Shown here in pieces: positions 8,919 to 18,679 of a stretch of 64,000 nt of DNA; position 1 is the first letter of the stretch; each line of letters starts with the position of its first letter. Made by a program: the position numbers and the translations under genes. The stretch comes from an uncultured Clostridium sp. (GTDB lineage Bacteria > Bacillota > Clostridia > Christensenellales > CAG-138). The notes beneath the pieces were generated by a model. That model made no database searches and was not told where the DNA came from. It saw only the letters and a program-made list of their open reading frames with translations. The stretch lies in contig UQNF01000003.1 in the NCBI GenBank assembly GCA_900542285.1, positions 1-64,000 of the forward strand, read 5' to 3'.

Positions 8919-9107
8919 ATGGCAGTACCTAAGAGAAAAACATCGAAAGCAAGGCGTGATCAGCGTAGAGCTAATTGGAAGCTTACCGCTCCCGCTATTG
9001 TTGAATGCCCTCAGTGCCACGACAAGAAGCTCGCACACAGGGTTTGCAGACATTGCGGTTACTATGATGGCGAACAGGTCATCAAGATGGACGAAGACGA
9101 GAAGTAA
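8919..9107 (+). CDS. rpmF: 50S ribosomal protein L32
   Basis: A 62-residue ribosomal protein. [20 protein letters not shown] is the canonical N-terminus; CPQC and CRHCGYY form the four-cysteine zinc ribbon of the C+ type. AGGAGG lies just upstream. Confidence 0.98.
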   Translation: MAVPKRKTSKARRDQRRANWKLTAPAIVECPQCHDKKLAHRVCRHCGYYDGEQVIKMDEDEK

Positions 9108-9130
9108 TTCGTTCAATGCATCATAAAGGA

Positions 9131-9165
9131 TAATCGGGGCGCACATAAAGTGTACCCCGATTTTT
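9131..9165 (+). terminator. rpmF terminator
   Basis: Stem AATCGGGG / CCCCGATT with extended inner pairing (CAC/GTG) and a short loop, followed by TTTTT. Confidence 0.85.
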
Positions 9166-9182
9166 CATATAAGAACAATAAT

Positions 9183-9226
9183 TCAGGCCCGAAATTGCGT
9201 GGGAATCGACGCAGCTTCGGGCCTGA
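9183..9226 (-). terminator. Hairpin after ftsY
   Basis: Perfect 11-bp inverted repeat, TCAGGCCCGAA at 9183-9193 and TTCGGGCCTGA at 9216-9226, just beyond the ftsY stop on the minus strand. The downstream T content is modest (AATTATTG), so it may be a weak terminator or an RNA-stability stem. Confidence 0.55.
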
Positions 9227-9241
9227 GATACTTCTGATAGG

Positions 9242-10414
9242 TCAGATGAGTGCTTCAGCAAATGTTTCGGCATCGAACGGCTGAAGATCGTCAATGCCTT
9301 CACCGACGCCGACAAAGCGAACGGGTAAGCCGAGCTCATCCTTTACCGCTACAACAACGCCTCCCTTGGCAGTTCCGTCAAGCTTGGTAAGGATGATACC
9401 GGTAAGTCCGGCATTTTCGCCGAAGGCCTTAGCCTGCGCGATAGCATTCTGTCCGGTGGTAGCATCGAGTACCAGCAAAACTTCGACGGGAGCATCCGGC
9501 AGTTCACGGCTGATGACCCTGCGCATTTTGGAAAGCTCGTTCATAAGGTTGACTTTGTTGTGAAGCCTTCCTGCGGTATCGCAAATAAGAAGATTGCATT
9601 TCTTTGCCTTGAAAGAAGCGATAGAATCGAATACTACAGCGGCAGGATCGGCGCCCTCGCCGTGCTTGACGATGGGAACATCCGCCCTCTCTGCCCAGAC
9701 GGTCAGCTGTTCGGCTGCTGCAGCGCGGAAGGTATCCGCTGCAGCAAGCATTACGGACTTGCCCTCAGCCTTGTACATGGAAGCGAGCTTGCCTATGGAG
9801 GTGGTCTTTCCGACGCCGTTTACACCTACTATCATAATAACGGCATTATCAGCGTTAGGAAGAAATTCGGTTTCGGGCTTCATTGCTTCCGTAAGCAGCT
9901 TTATCATAACCTTTCTTGCTTCGGTGCGTGTGTTGATTCCCTGTGCCTTCAGTTCTTTTCTAAGCTGGGAGAGCAGCTTCTCTGCTGTCGCCATACCCAT
10001 ATCGGATATGATCATCGCTTCTTCAAGCTCGTCATAGAACTCGTCATTGATCTTTTCACCGTTTTCAACGAATAATCCGCCGAATATAGTATCCCTGGTC
10101 GCCTTAAGGCCGCTGAAAAGCTTGGAAAAAATACTTTGCTTCTTTGCTGGCGCTTTTACGGGCTGCTCCGCAGCTTCAGACGTCGGAACCTCGGTTTCGG
10201 CTTTTTCACATTCTTCAGCAGGATCAGCCTTTTCGGTTTCCTCAAAAGCGGCAGCCTGCACGGCTTCCCTTTCAACTTCAGCCTGCGTGGCTTCATCTGC
10301 CGAATCCGGGTTTTCGGGTTCTTGCTCCTCTATCGGTTCTTCGGGGGCATTTACAGCTTCATTATTGGTGCTGTCGTCTTTGCGCTTATCCTTGCGTTTA
10401 AAGATATTCCACAT
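9242..10414 (-). CDS. ftsY: Signal recognition particle receptor FtsY
   Basis: A 390-residue SRP receptor GTPase that docks ribosome-nascent chain complexes at the membrane. Residues 1-90 are an acidic, Glu/Pro-rich linker (A domain); then the NG domain with P-loop GVNGVGKTT (197-205), DTFRAAAAEQL, CDTAGRLHNK and TKLDGTAKGG. Third in the leftward rnc-smc-ftsY string, 21 bases after smc. The partner SRP GTPase ffh lies at 16745. Confidence 0.96.
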   Translation of the reverse strand: MWNIFKRKDKRKDDSTNNEAVNAPEEPIEEQEPENPDSADEATQAEVEREAVQAAAFEETEKADPAEECEKAETEVPTSEAAEQPVKAPAKKQSIFSKLFSGLKATRDTIFGGLFVENGEKINDEFYDELEEAMIISDMGMATAEKLLSQLRKELKAQGINTRTEARKVMIKLLTEAMKPETEFLPNADNAVIMIVGVNGVGKTTSIGKLASMYKAEGKSVMLAAADTFRAAAAEQLTVWAERADVPIVKHGEGADPAAVVFDSIASFKAKKCNLLICDTAGRLHNKVNLMNELSKMRRVISRELPDAPVEVLLVLDATTGQNAIAQAKAFGENAGLTGIILTKLDGTAKGGVVVAVKDELGLPVRFVGVGEGIDDLQPFDAETFAEALI

Positions 10415-10435
10415 ATCAATTCAATCTCCTGATCA

Positions 10436-13400
10436 TTATTTATTGAATTTGGCGGATACGATGGAAGAAACACCCTTTTCTTCCATTGAGACGCCATATA
10501 AAGCATTACAAATTGCCATGGAACCCTTCCTGTGGGTGATGATGATGAACTGCGTACCGTCGGAATACTCCTTGAGATACCTCGCAAAGTTATCGACGTT
10601 TGCTTCGTCCAAGGAAGTGTCGATCTCATCAAGTATACAGAAAGCGGCAGGCTTTAGCTTGAGGATTGCGAACAAAAGCGCTATTGCCGTCAGCGCCTGT
10701 TCGCCGCCGGAAAGCAGGCTCAGAAGCTGAAGCTTCTTTCCGGGAGGCTGTGCGATGATATCGATACTGCAGTTGAGCACATCATTCTTATCGGAAAGAA
10801 CAAGCTCCGCTCTTCCGCCGTTGAACAGTGCGGTAAACGTTTCGCTGAAATTCTTTTGGATAAGAGCGAATTGTTCGGTAAATTCACGCTCCATCGTGGC
10901 AGTAAGCCTGGCGATAAGCTCGGTCAAGTCGCATTCGGCCTGGCGCAAATCGCTGCACTGCGCGGTCAATTCATCATATCGAGCCTTGACCTCACGATAA
11001 TCCTCAATAGCAGAAGTGTTGACCTCGCCAAGCGCTTTTATGCTCTTCCTAAGTTCATCAACGCGAATATGCGATTGCGTCACGGCAATGCTCTGACGGT
11101 AGGGAAGGGCATTCTCATATGTGAGTTCATAGTCCTGCCATATCCTGTCGCAAAGCGTATTAAGCTCCAGCTGGACTCGGTTTAGATTCAATTCGCCCCT
11201 GTGTTGACGTTCTCTTAGGTCGACAAGCTGCTGGGCGGTATTCTCGCGCTCAGCGCGTTTTTCGTCGAGTACTACAAGCTTTTCGGTTCGTTCAGCCTCG
11301 ATGCGCCTCTGCTCATCTTTGAGCTCTTCAAACCTTCTGCGTTCGTCCGTCAGATCGGCGGACAGGTTCGCAAGCTCGGCAGCAATCTCCTCAATATCTG
11401 TTCCTGCCTTTGAAGCAGCTGCGGAACAAGCAATAATGGAAAGCTTTTTCTTTTCAATATCGGTGGTGAGCCGACCTATCTCGCTGCCTGCCGCATTCTG
11501 CTCCTTTTCAGCCGCCATGAGCTTCACTCGAACATCACTCAAAGCATCGTTTGCAGTTTGCAGCTTGTTTCTCAGGCTGCTTAGCTCGTTTTGAACCGAG
11601 CGAATATCATCGTTCGTTACGGCATTACCTTCGGATAGACCTGATTCCGCCTGCAAGGCTTCATTAATCTGCTCATCTATCTCTGCAGCGGAATCCGCCA
11701 GCTGTTCCGCTTCGGCATCGAGTTTTTCGATGGATTCACGGTTCTTAAGGACATATTCTTTTACGATATCGGCGCGTTCGGCTGCGGAAGCAAGCCTGAC
11801 ATCGCACCTGCGCAGCTGCTCACTGCAGGCGGCGGCATCATCACTCGCCTTGGCAAGCCGACTCCTAAGGGTGTCAATTTCGCTTGAAGCAGCTCTTATC
11901 TCCCCTTCGATCTGCCGTACCCTTCCGCTAAGCTCCTCGATTTCACGCTCGCGTCCAAGCAGGTTGACCTCTCGCTTCTGAACGCTGCCGCCGGTCATGC
12001 TGCCGCCGGGATTTAGTATGTCCCCCTTGAGGGTCGCAATGCGGAAGGAGGAACGTGCTCGTCTGTTGATAGCTATGCCGACATCGAGATCACGCACAAT
12101 AACAAGCCTTCCGAAGAGATTTTCAATAACATTTCTATATTCGGGTGCGCAGCTTATCAGTTCGGAAGCGACACCGAAGCAGCCCTCTACCCTTGTGCAG
12201 GCGAGTTCCTCGCTGCTGAGAAGGCGAGGGCGCATACTGCTGACGGGGAGGAGAGTTGCCCTGCCGTAATCATGCCTGCGGAGATACTCAATTATGGCCT
12301 TTGCGTCCTGGTCGGTCGGAACGACTATGTTTTGAAGTGCTGAACCCACTGCCATTTCAATCGCAAGCTCATACTCTGCCGGGACAGAGATAAGTTCGGC
12401 AACGACTCCATGAATGCGCGAAGCCAGCTCAGGGTTTCTTGCCGCATCGTTCAAAAGCCGTTTTACGCTGGCGTAATAACCCTCATGCGCTCGCTTGAGG
12501 TCGTTCAGGACTCTTATCTTGGAATTAATGGAATTGAGTGCATTCTCGCTGCTGCGAAGACGCGCGGACGCGCCGGAAATATCCTTATTTATTGCGCTGA
12601 CCAGCTGCATAGCTGCGGAGTATTCTCCGTTGAGCCTTGATTTTTCTTCCGTAATGCCTGCGGCTTCCGCCTCGGCATCAAAGAGTTCTCCGGCAAGCTT
12701 GTCTGCTTCGGTATTAAGCACTGCGTGCTCGGCATTTATAGCCTCAAGCCTTCCCGAAATGCTCGATTTCATGGCTTCAAGTCTGGCAATGCGGCTTTTT
12801 GCATCGGCGATGCTGTTAAGAACAGCCATCATGGATTGCTTGTACTCTTCGAGCAGGGATTCCTTAACGGCAATATCGGCTGCGATTTCGGACAGTCCAC
12901 TCTCACGGGAGGCCATCTCAGCTCTCAGTACTTCATATAGCTGCTTTTCATGGTCATAACGCTCCTGTGCTTTTGTCAGCTCGTCCTCTGCCGAACGCAA
13001 TTGTTCGGTCAATTCATCGCTAAGCTCATGCTGATGAACTATCTCCGCTTCAAGAGTAGATCTTCTCTCCAAAAGCAGCTTTTCGCGGCCGACCGAGGAC
13101 TCCACTTCGGAGGACATCTCGATAAGCCGCTGAGACAGATCGCTAAGAACGGCAGACAGACCTCGCTCCTCCTCCTCTATCTTGGCACAGCGTGCGGCAA
13201 GCTCGGATTCTGCCGCAACGGTCTCGTCGATAGCAGAGCTGAGCATCAGCGCAGATTCCGAAAGCTGCTTGATGCGTTCGGTGGATTTATCGTATTGATA
13301 GAGGAAAAGGTTGATCTCCAGGTCACGCAGTTCTTCGCGGTATTTGAAGTATTCCATGGCCTTTTCGCTGTCGATTCGGAGGGGTTCAAGCCTTGCTTCA

Positions 13401-13993
13401 AGCTCCATGATAATGTCATCGAGCCTTGTAAGGTTCTTTGTGGTGTTTTGGAGCTTGCGTTCAGCTTCTTCCTTTCTCGCGCGGTACTTCATAACGCCGA
13501 CGGCTTCTTCGAAAACTTCGCGTCTTCCGCCGGAACGGTCGGAAAGGATCTCGCCGACACGCCCTTGCCCGATAATTGAGTATCCGTCCTTGCCTATACC
13601 CGTATCGCGGAAAAGCTCGAGAATATCTTTCAGCCTGCAAGAGGTCTTGTTAATAAAATACTCGCTTTCCCCGGAACGATAGGCGTGGCGTGAGATAACA
13701 ACCTCGGAGTAGGGGGAAGCAAGCTTGCCGTCGGAATTGTCAAAGTACATGGATACCTGACAATAGGAAAGCGGGCGGCGCGCTTCGGTTCCGCCGAAAA
13801 TGAAGTCTTCAACCTTTTTGCCTCTAAGCGCGCGAGCGCTTTGTTCGCCCAAAACAAAGCGAAAGGCGTCTGCAATATTGCTCTTTCCGCAGCCGTTTGG
13901 CCCGAGGATTCCGGTGACGCCCGGTTCAAAGATTAATTCGGTACGCTTGGCAAAGGATTTAAAACCGCTGATTTCAAGTTTTGTTAATCGCAT
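10436..13993 (-). CDS. smc: Chromosome segregation ATPase SMC
   Basis: A 1185-residue condensin subunit. N-terminal ATPase half with GPNGCGKSN, then a long coiled coil, a hinge around residues 500-660 (GSMTGGS conserved hinge glycines), the returning coiled coil, and the C-terminal half with LSGGEQALTAIALL and LDEIDTSLDEANV. The frame continues 35 codons upstream, but MRLTKLEISGFKSF with AAAGGA at the right distance sets the start at 13993. Standard length and standard place after rnc. ScpA and ScpB are not in the window. Confidence 0.97.
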   Translation of the reverse strand: MRLTKLEISGFKSFAKRTELIFEPGVTGILGPNGCGKSNIADAFRFVLGEQSARALRGKKVEDFIFGGTEARRPLSYCQVSMYFDNSDGKLASPYSEVVISRHAYRSGESEYFINKTSCRLKDILELFRDTGIGKDGYSIIGQGRVGEILSDRSGGRREVFEEAVGVMKYRARKEEAERKLQNTTKNLTRLDDIIMELEARLEPLRIDSEKAMEYFKYREELRDLEINLFLYQYDKSTERIKQLSESALMLSSAIDETVAAESELAARCAKIEEEERGLSAVLSDLSQRLIEMSSEVESSVGREKLLLERRSTLEAEIVHQHELSDELTEQLRSAEDELTKAQERYDHEKQLYEVLRAEMASRESGLSEIAADIAVKESLLEEYKQSMMAVLNSIADAKSRIARLEAMKSSISGRLEAINAEHAVLNTEADKLAGELFDAEAEAAGITEEKSRLNGEYSAAMQLVSAINKDISGASARLRSSENALNSINSKIRVLNDLKRAHEGYYASVKRLLNDAARNPELASRIHGVVAELISVPAEYELAIEMAVGSALQNIVVPTDQDAKAIIEYLRRHDYGRATLLPVSSMRPRLLSSEELACTRVEGCFGVASELISCAPEYRNVIENLFGRLVIVRDLDVGIAINRRARSSFRIATLKGDILNPGGSMTGGSVQKREVNLLGREREIEELSGRVRQIEGEIRAASSEIDTLRSRLAKASDDAAACSEQLRRCDVRLASAAERADIVKEYVLKNRESIEKLDAEAEQLADSAAEIDEQINEALQAESGLSEGNAVTNDDIRSVQNELSSLRNKLQTANDALSDVRVKLMAAEKEQNAAGSEIGRLTTDIEKKKLSIIACSAAASKAGTDIEEIAAELANLSADLTDERRRFEELKDEQRRIEAERTEKLVVLDEKRAERENTAQQLVDLRERQHRGELNLNRVQLELNTLCDRIWQDYELTYENALPYRQSIAVTQSHIRVDELRKSIKALGEVNTSAIEDYREVKARYDELTAQCSDLRQAECDLTELIARLTATMEREFTEQFALIQKNFSETFTALFNGGRAELVLSDKNDVLNCSIDIIAQPPGKKLQLLSLLSGGEQALTAIALLFAILKLKPAAFCILDEIDTSLDEANVDNFARYLKEYSDGTQFIIITHRKGSMAICNALYGVSMEEKGVSSIVSAKFNK

Positions 13994-14003
13994 CTGTCGT
14001 CCT

Positions 14004-14714
14004 TTAAGTGGATTGGTTGAGAAGTTCGAGTGTAGCTTTCGCAGCCATCTGTCCGGCTTCCTGCTTTGTGCGTCCGCTTCCGAAGCCGTAAACAACATCT
14101 CCTATGCTGACCTGCATGGTGAACTCTCGATTGTGGTCGGGTCCGCTGATCCCAATGACCGTGTATTTCAATTCTCCTAAATGCTTGCGCTGAACATACT
14201 CCTGCAGCAGGGTCTTATAGTCCTTGACCGAAACGGTCTTAATTGCGGAATGAATGCTCTTTTTTACAAAGCTGAGAATGAACCGCTTTGCTGGAACAAA
14301 GCCTCCGTCAAGGTATATTGCGCCGATAACCGCTTCCAGTGCATCGGATAGTATGGACGGCTTATCCCTTCCGCCGGTGTTCTCCTCGCCGTGGCTCAGA
14401 AGCAGGTACGAACCAAGATCGAGATGGAGTGCCGCATCATACAGCGCAGGTTCATAGACCGCGCGAGAACGGGTACGGGTCATCAATCCCTCGTTCATCT
14501 TGGGGTAATTAATGTACAGGTATTCGCTAACGCAAAGCTCAAGTACAGCATCGCCGAGGAATTCCATGCGCTCGTTATGGCTGTTCGCCTTGTTCTCACC
14601 GTTTACATATGATGAGTGGGTGAGTGCAGTATTGAGGATCTCATAGTCTGTGAAGCTGTAGCTGAGTTTTGCGGATAGCTCTTTTAAGGTATTAAGTCTT
14701 TCTTCTGTCAGCAT
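14004..14714 (-). CDS. rnc: Ribonuclease III
   Basis: A 236-residue double-strand RNA endonuclease for rRNA and mRNA processing. Catalytic signature RMEFLGDAVLELCVSEYLY and the second acidic site (DALEAVIGAIYLD); a dsRNA-binding domain fills the C-terminal 70 residues (DYKTLLQEYVQ ... KQEAGQMAAKATLELL). The second of two tandem ATGs (14714) has the better spacing from GGGAGG. Confidence 0.96.
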   Translation of the reverse strand: MLTEERLNTLKELSAKLSYSFTDYEILNTALTHSSYVNGENKANSHNERMEFLGDAVLELCVSEYLYINYPKMNEGLMTRTRSRAVYEPALYDAALHLDLGSYLLLSHGEENTGGRDKPSILSDALEAVIGAIYLDGGFVPAKRFILSFVKKSIHSAIKTVSVKDYKTLLQEYVQRKHLGELKYTVIGISGPDHNREFTMQVSIGDVVYGFGSGRTKQEAGQMAAKATLELLNQST

Positions 14715-14802
14715 CATTGCCTCCCGACTTACAAGCCGATTCGCCCATACCAAAGCACACCTCCATAGTATAAGGCGGTCGGTACGGGCGAATCCTAATA
14801 AG

Positions 14803-15027
14803 TCATTTCCTGGATTCGACGTAGGTTACGATGTCGCTGACGGTCTTGATCTTGGGCATATCCTCTTCGGGTATCTCGATCCCGTAGCGTTCTTCAAGGC
14901 CGGTGATGAGCTCGACCAGGTCGAGAGAGTCGGCTTTTAGATCCTCGATGAGACGAGAATCGCCGGTTATATTGGCGATGGGGATATTGAGCTGAGCTGC
15001 CAAGCTCTCACGGATTTCATTAAGCAT
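14803..15027 (-). CDS. acpP: Acyl carrier protein
   Basis: A 74-residue acidic carrier with the 4'-phosphopantetheine attachment serine in KADSLDLVELI. It sits between plsX and rnc as in many Firmicutes. AAGGAG lies before the ATG. Confidence 0.96.
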   Translation of the reverse strand: MLNEIRESLAAQLNIPIANITGDSRLIEDLKADSLDLVELITGLEERYGIEIPEEDMPKIKTVSDIVTYVESRK

Positions 15028-15115
15028 ATAAATACTCCTTTCAAATGCTCTTAGCTATTTGCTATTGTACTGCAAATCAGCGTTCAAGTCAAATCTAAAC
15101 CGGAAATCTTACCAA

Positions 15116-16138
15116 CTATTCGATAGTTTTGGGTGTGTTCACGACAAACTCGGCGATCTGTCCGGTTACATTGCCGTTAATGAGCTTCCGTGCCTGCTCG
15201 ACAGCGGAATAAATGGCCCTTGCATTGCTGCTGCCGTGAGCCTTTATGATGCCGCTGCGGATGCCGAGGAGAGGCGCTCCGCCATATTCCCTGTAATCCA
15301 TTTTAGCCTTAAGCGTGCGGAAAGCGGATTTGCTCATTGCGGCGCCGAGCTTTGTTATTGTCGAACTCATCAGCTCGGTTTTAAGCATACTGAGAAGAGC
15401 AGCGATCGTTCCTTCCATCGCTTTGAGTATGGCGTTCCCGACAAATCCGTCACAGACCACAACGTCGTAATCGCCGCTCATTATCTCTCTTGCCTCGCAG
15501 TTGCCGGTAAAAATGATATTGGGGTTTTCCTTGAGCAGAGAATAAGCGGCCTTTGTAAGCTCATTGCCCTTGCCCTCCTCAGCACCGTTGTTGATCAACC
15601 CTATCCTGGGGTTTTCGATACCGACTACGCGCTTCATGTACGCAGTGCCCATCTCTGCGAACTGGGATAGATACTCGGGCTTGCAGTCGGCATTTGCTCC
15701 GCAGTCAATGAGCATTACCGGACCTTTCAGCGTAGGAAGAAGTGGAGCAAGAGCGGGGCGAAGGATGCCGGGGATCCTCTTGACGATGAGCGTAGCTCCA
15801 GCCAGGATCGCCCCGGAACTTCCGGCAGAGATGAAGCAGTCAGCTTCGCCATCGGATACGATACGGAGTGCTTTAACAAGCGAGCTTTCCTTTTTTCGCT
15901 TGATGGCAAGGGTGGACTGCTCATCGCAGGTGATGATATCCGGAGCGTGGACGATCTCTATCCGTGAACTCAATCTGTTGAAGTCGGTTTCGCGAGCAGC
16001 AAGCTCCTCGCGGATCCTTGTCTCGTCGCCGGTGAAAATGACGCTGAAATCATCGTGAGCAAGCATAGCGTCGAGCGTACCGTTGATGACAGAACTTGGC
16101 GCATTATCGCCGCCGAATGCGTCGATAGCAAATTTCAT
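15116..16138 (-). CDS. plsX: Phosphate acyltransferase PlsX
   Basis: A 340-residue enzyme making acyl-phosphate from acyl-ACP for phosphatidic acid synthesis with PlsY. Starts MKFAIDAFGGDNAP, the canonical PlsX N-terminus, with an AGGAGG site; the longer frame upstream is not coding. Later motifs include ISAGSSGAILAG and VVCDGFVGNAILK. First gene of the leftward plsX-acpP-rnc-smc-ftsY block. Confidence 0.96.
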   Translation of the reverse strand: MKFAIDAFGGDNAPSSVINGTLDAMLAHDDFSVIFTGDETRIREELAARETDFNRLSSRIEIVHAPDIITCDEQSTLAIKRKKESSLVKALRIVSDGEADCFISAGSSGAILAGATLIVKRIPGILRPALAPLLPTLKGPVMLIDCGANADCKPEYLSQFAEMGTAYMKRVVGIENPRIGLINNGAEEGKGNELTKAAYSLLKENPNIIFTGNCEAREIMSGDYDVVVCDGFVGNAILKAMEGTIAALLSMLKTELMSSTITKLGAAMSKSAFRTLKAKMDYREYGGAPLLGIRSGIIKAHGSSNARAIYSAVEQARKLINGNVTGQIAEFVVNTPKTIE

Positions 16139-16211
16139 AGTTACCTCCTGACAGCCGAAGCCCTGAATAAAAACGGATAAAATATTAATAATACGGACAT
16201 CAGCTTTGGCT

Positions 16212-16240
16212 ATTATAGAGTATTTTGCGGAAAATATCAA
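16212..16240 (-). promoter_or_regulatory. plsX promoter
   Basis: On the minus strand, TTGATA (bases 16235-16240) and TATAAT (16212-16217) with exactly 17 bp between them, 74 bp before plsX. I see no fapR-like palindrome with certainty. Confidence 0.75.
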
Positions 16241-16320
16241 TAATCTTAAGAAAAAATGCTGATTGTGCGGCCGTGCCAGTGAAATGCGCAAAATATATCT
16301 GTGTGCGGCAAAGAAAACGG

Positions 16321-16348
16321 TTGACAAATACGCTGAATGGATTATAAT
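16321..16348 (+). promoter_or_regulatory. ylxM-ffh promoter
   Basis: TTGACA at 16321-16326 and TATAAT at 16343-16348 with a 16-bp spacer; both hexamers are consensus. Divergent from the plsX promoter. Confidence 0.85.
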
Positions 16349-16357
16349 ACATAAGTC

Positions 16358-16383
16358 GGTGTAAAGAACTTTCGCTTTACACC
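16358..16383 (+). promoter_or_regulatory. 5'-end hairpin in ylxM leader
   Basis: GGTGTAAAG and CTTTACACC form a perfect 9-bp stem with an 8-base loop, beginning at about the predicted transcription start and ending before the GGGAGG of ylxM. It could stabilise the mRNA or regulate it; there is no T-run, so it is not a terminator. Confidence 0.55.
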
Positions 16384-16407
16384 AAAACCGGAAGGGAGGC
16401 TTCATTA

Positions 16408-16743
16408 ATGCAGGATAAGCTGGAGCTGAGCCTTCTGCTGGATTATTACGGCGCTTTTTTGACGGAAGCGAGACGCGAGATACTGTCGCTGAGCGTGGAC
16501 GAGGATCTTTCGCTGGGCGAGATCGCCGAGATGAAGGGGATATCACGGCAGGGAGTCCGCGATGCTTTGCAGCGTGGAGAAGCGCAGCTTTATGACATGG
16601 AAAACAAGCTTGGCCTGGTCAAGAGGGATATGGAGATCACTCAACTCGTTTCGAAACTCAGACATGAGTTCGATCGCGCAGGTGTTTCAGACATACAGAT
16701 CAGCCGGATATTAGATAGACTTACAGAGATAACGGAGGGTTGA
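16408..16743 (+). CDS. ylxM: SRP-associated DNA-binding protein YlxM
   Basis: A 111-residue sigma-70 region 4-like helix-turn-helix protein (LSLGEIAEMKGISRQGVRDAL) found before ffh across Firmicutes. In streptococci YlxM modulates SRP assembly and FtsY GTPase activity. Ends one base before the ffh start, so the two are translationally linked. Confidence 0.92.
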   Translation: MQDKLELSLLLDYYGAFLTEARREILSLSVDEDLSLGEIAEMKGISRQGVRDALQRGEAQLYDMENKLGLVKRDMEITQLVSKLRHEFDRAGVSDIQISRILDRLTEITEG

Positions 16744-16744
16744 G

Positions 16745-18088
16745 ATGGCATTCGAGGGACTTGCTTCAAAGCTTCAGGGAATTTTCAAAAAGCTCGGCAA
16801 TCGAGGAAAGCTTTCCGAAAAGGAAGTCAAAGAAGTTATGCGCGAGGTCAAGCTTGCGCTGCTCGAAGCTGACGTGAACTTTGCCGTTGTTAAATCGTTT
16901 ATCAACTCCGTTACCCAGCGCGCCGTCGGCACAGAGGTGCTTCAGAGCCTGACTCCTTCCCAGCAGATAATCAAGATCGTCAATGAGGAACTAACCAACC
17001 TCATGGGCGGTTCGGTAGCAAAGCTGAACTTCGGACCGAGAAAGCCTGCCGTTATACTCCTTGCCGGACTTCAGGGCGCAGGCAAGACGACTATGGCCGG
17101 CAAGCTCGCAGGATACCTTGCAAAGACTCAAGGCAAGAAACCGCTTTTGGTCGCTTGCGACATCTATCGTCCTGCCGCTATCAAACAGCTGCAGGTAGTA
17201 GGCGAAAAGGCGGGGGTCCCGGTCTTTGAAAGGGGAACTCAGAACCCGGTCGAGACCGCCAAGGAGGCAGTTTCCTACGCCGAATATCATTTTCTCGATC
17301 TCGTTATAGTCGATACCGCAGGACGCCTTCACATCGATGAGAACATGATGGACGAGATAGCCGCAATCAAGGAAGCGGTGAATCCTGCGGAGATATTGCT
17401 GGTGGTCGACTCCATGACGGGCCAGGATGCCGTTAACGTAGCTAAGAGCTTTAACGAAAAGCTTGAGCTTACAGGCGTTATTCTGACCAAACTCGACGGC
17501 GACACGAGGGGCGGCGCAGCTCTGAGTGTCCGTGCCGTTACCGGAAAGCCCATCAAGCTTTCGGGCACCGGCGAAAAGCTCACCGATATTGAGCCTTTCT
17601 ACCCGGACAGGATGGCGTCACGAATCCTTGGCATGGGCGATGTTCTGACGCTGATCGAGAAGGCAGAACAGGCATATGATGAGCAGCAGGCGGCAGAGCT
17701 TGCCAAAAAGCTCACAAACGATGATTTCACGCTTGAAGATTTCCTTGAACAGCTTCAGCAGGTCAAGAAGATGGGTTCTATGGATGAGCTGCTTGCTATG
17801 ATGCCCGGTGTTAACGCCGGACAACTGAAGGGTGCCGAGTTTGACCCGAAAGCAAGCGCAAGGATAGAAGCGATCATCCGTTCGATGACCCCAAGAGAAC
17901 GCAAAAAGCCCGATATCCTCAACGCAAGCCGTAAAAAGCGCATTGCGGCAGGAAGCGGCACAAGCGTACAGGAGATCAACAGACTGTTAAAACAGTTTGA
18001 GCAATCCCGCCAGATGATGAAACAGCTCACAGGCAGGGGAAAGAAACGCTTCGGCAAAAGAGGCTTTGGCGGCTTATTCGGAATGTAA
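16745..18088 (+). CDS. ffh: Signal recognition particle protein Ffh
   Basis: A 447-residue SRP54 GTPase. NG domain with [30 protein letters not shown] and [10 protein letters not shown]; the C-terminal M domain is methionine-rich ([26 protein letters not shown]) and binds 4.5S RNA and signal peptides. The final glycine-rich tail is usual. I did not find the SRP RNA gene in the window. Confidence 0.97.
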   Translation: MAFEGLASKLQGIFKKLGNRGKLSEKEVKEVMREVKLALLEADVNFAVVKSFINSVTQRAVGTEVLQSLTPSQQIIKIVNEELTNLMGGSVAKLNFGPRKPAVILLAGLQGAGKTTMAGKLAGYLAKTQGKKPLLVACDIYRPAAIKQLQVVGEKAGVPVFERGTQNPVETAKEAVSYAEYHFLDLVIVDTAGRLHIDENMMDEIAAIKEAVNPAEILLVVDSMTGQDAVNVAKSFNEKLELTGVILTKLDGDTRGGAALSVRAVTGKPIKLSGTGEKLTDIEPFYPDRMASRILGMGDVLTLIEKAEQAYDEQQAAELAKKLTNDDFTLEDFLEQLQQVKKMGSMDELLAMMPGVNAGQLKGAEFDPKASARIEAIIRSMTPRERKKPDILNASRKKRIAAGSGTSVQEINRLLKQFEQSRQMMKQLTGRGKKRFGKRGFGGLFGM

Positions 18089-18171
18089 CCGCCACAGTCC
18101 GATCAATTAACCAAATACGGCCGATGAATGTGCCGTTTGGATATATAAATCATTTTCCAGGAGGAACTATT

Positions 18172-18414
18172 ATGCTTAAGATCAGGCTTCGCAGGATGGG
18201 CGCAAAGAAGGCTCCCTTCTATCGTATCGTAGTCGCTGATTCCCGTGCACCCCGTGATGGTGCTTTTGTTGAGGAGATTGGTTACTATAACCCCCTCACC
18301 GACCCCGAAGAGGTCGTAGTTGACGCCGATAAGGCAAAGCAGTGGATCAAGAACGGCGCACAGCCCACCGAAACCGTTCGTGGTCTTTTCAAGAAGAACG
18401 GCGTTATTGACTAA
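18172..18414 (+). CDS. rpsP: 30S ribosomal protein S16
   Basis: An 80-residue small-subunit protein starting [28 protein letters not shown] lies before ATG 18172; the longer frame from 18124 is leader. The 83-bp gap from ffh holds an imperfect stem near 18109-18139 of unknown role. Its stop overlaps khpA by one base. Confidence 0.97.
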   Translation: MLKIRLRRMGAKKAPFYRIVVADSRAPRDGAFVEEIGYYNPLTDPEEVVVDADKAKQWIKNGAQPTETVRGLFKKNGVID

Positions 18415-18677
18415 TGGACGAAGAGGTAAAGAAGGTTTCGGTCGAAGACATGGTATCTCTTGTCGAGTACATCGCAAAGAGCCTTGTCGACACGCCGGAT
18501 GAGGTTAAAACAAACCTCAATGAGGATGAAGAAGCGATAACCATCGAACTCTCGGTCGCCAAGGATGATATGGGTAAGGTGATCGGCAAGCAGGGAAGGA
18601 TCGCAAAGGCGATCAGGACCGTTGTCAGAGCCGCATCCCTGAAGAGCGAGAAGAAGGTTCTCGTCGAGATAGTATAA
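18414..18677 (+). CDS. khpA: KH-domain RNA-binding protein KhpA
   Basis: An 87-residue single type II KH-domain protein (YlqC family) with the GxxG loop in GKVIGKQGRIAKAIR. KhpA pairs with KhpB (Jag) in Gram-positives to bind small RNAs and influence division and cell length. It is coupled to rpsP by a TAATG overlap and sits in its normal place before rimM. Confidence 0.93.
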   Translation: MDEEVKKVSVEDMVSLVEYIAKSLVDTPDEVKTNLNEDEEAITIELSVAKDDMGKVIGKQGRIAKAIRTVVRAASLKSEKKVLVEIV

Positions 18678-18679
18678 CT

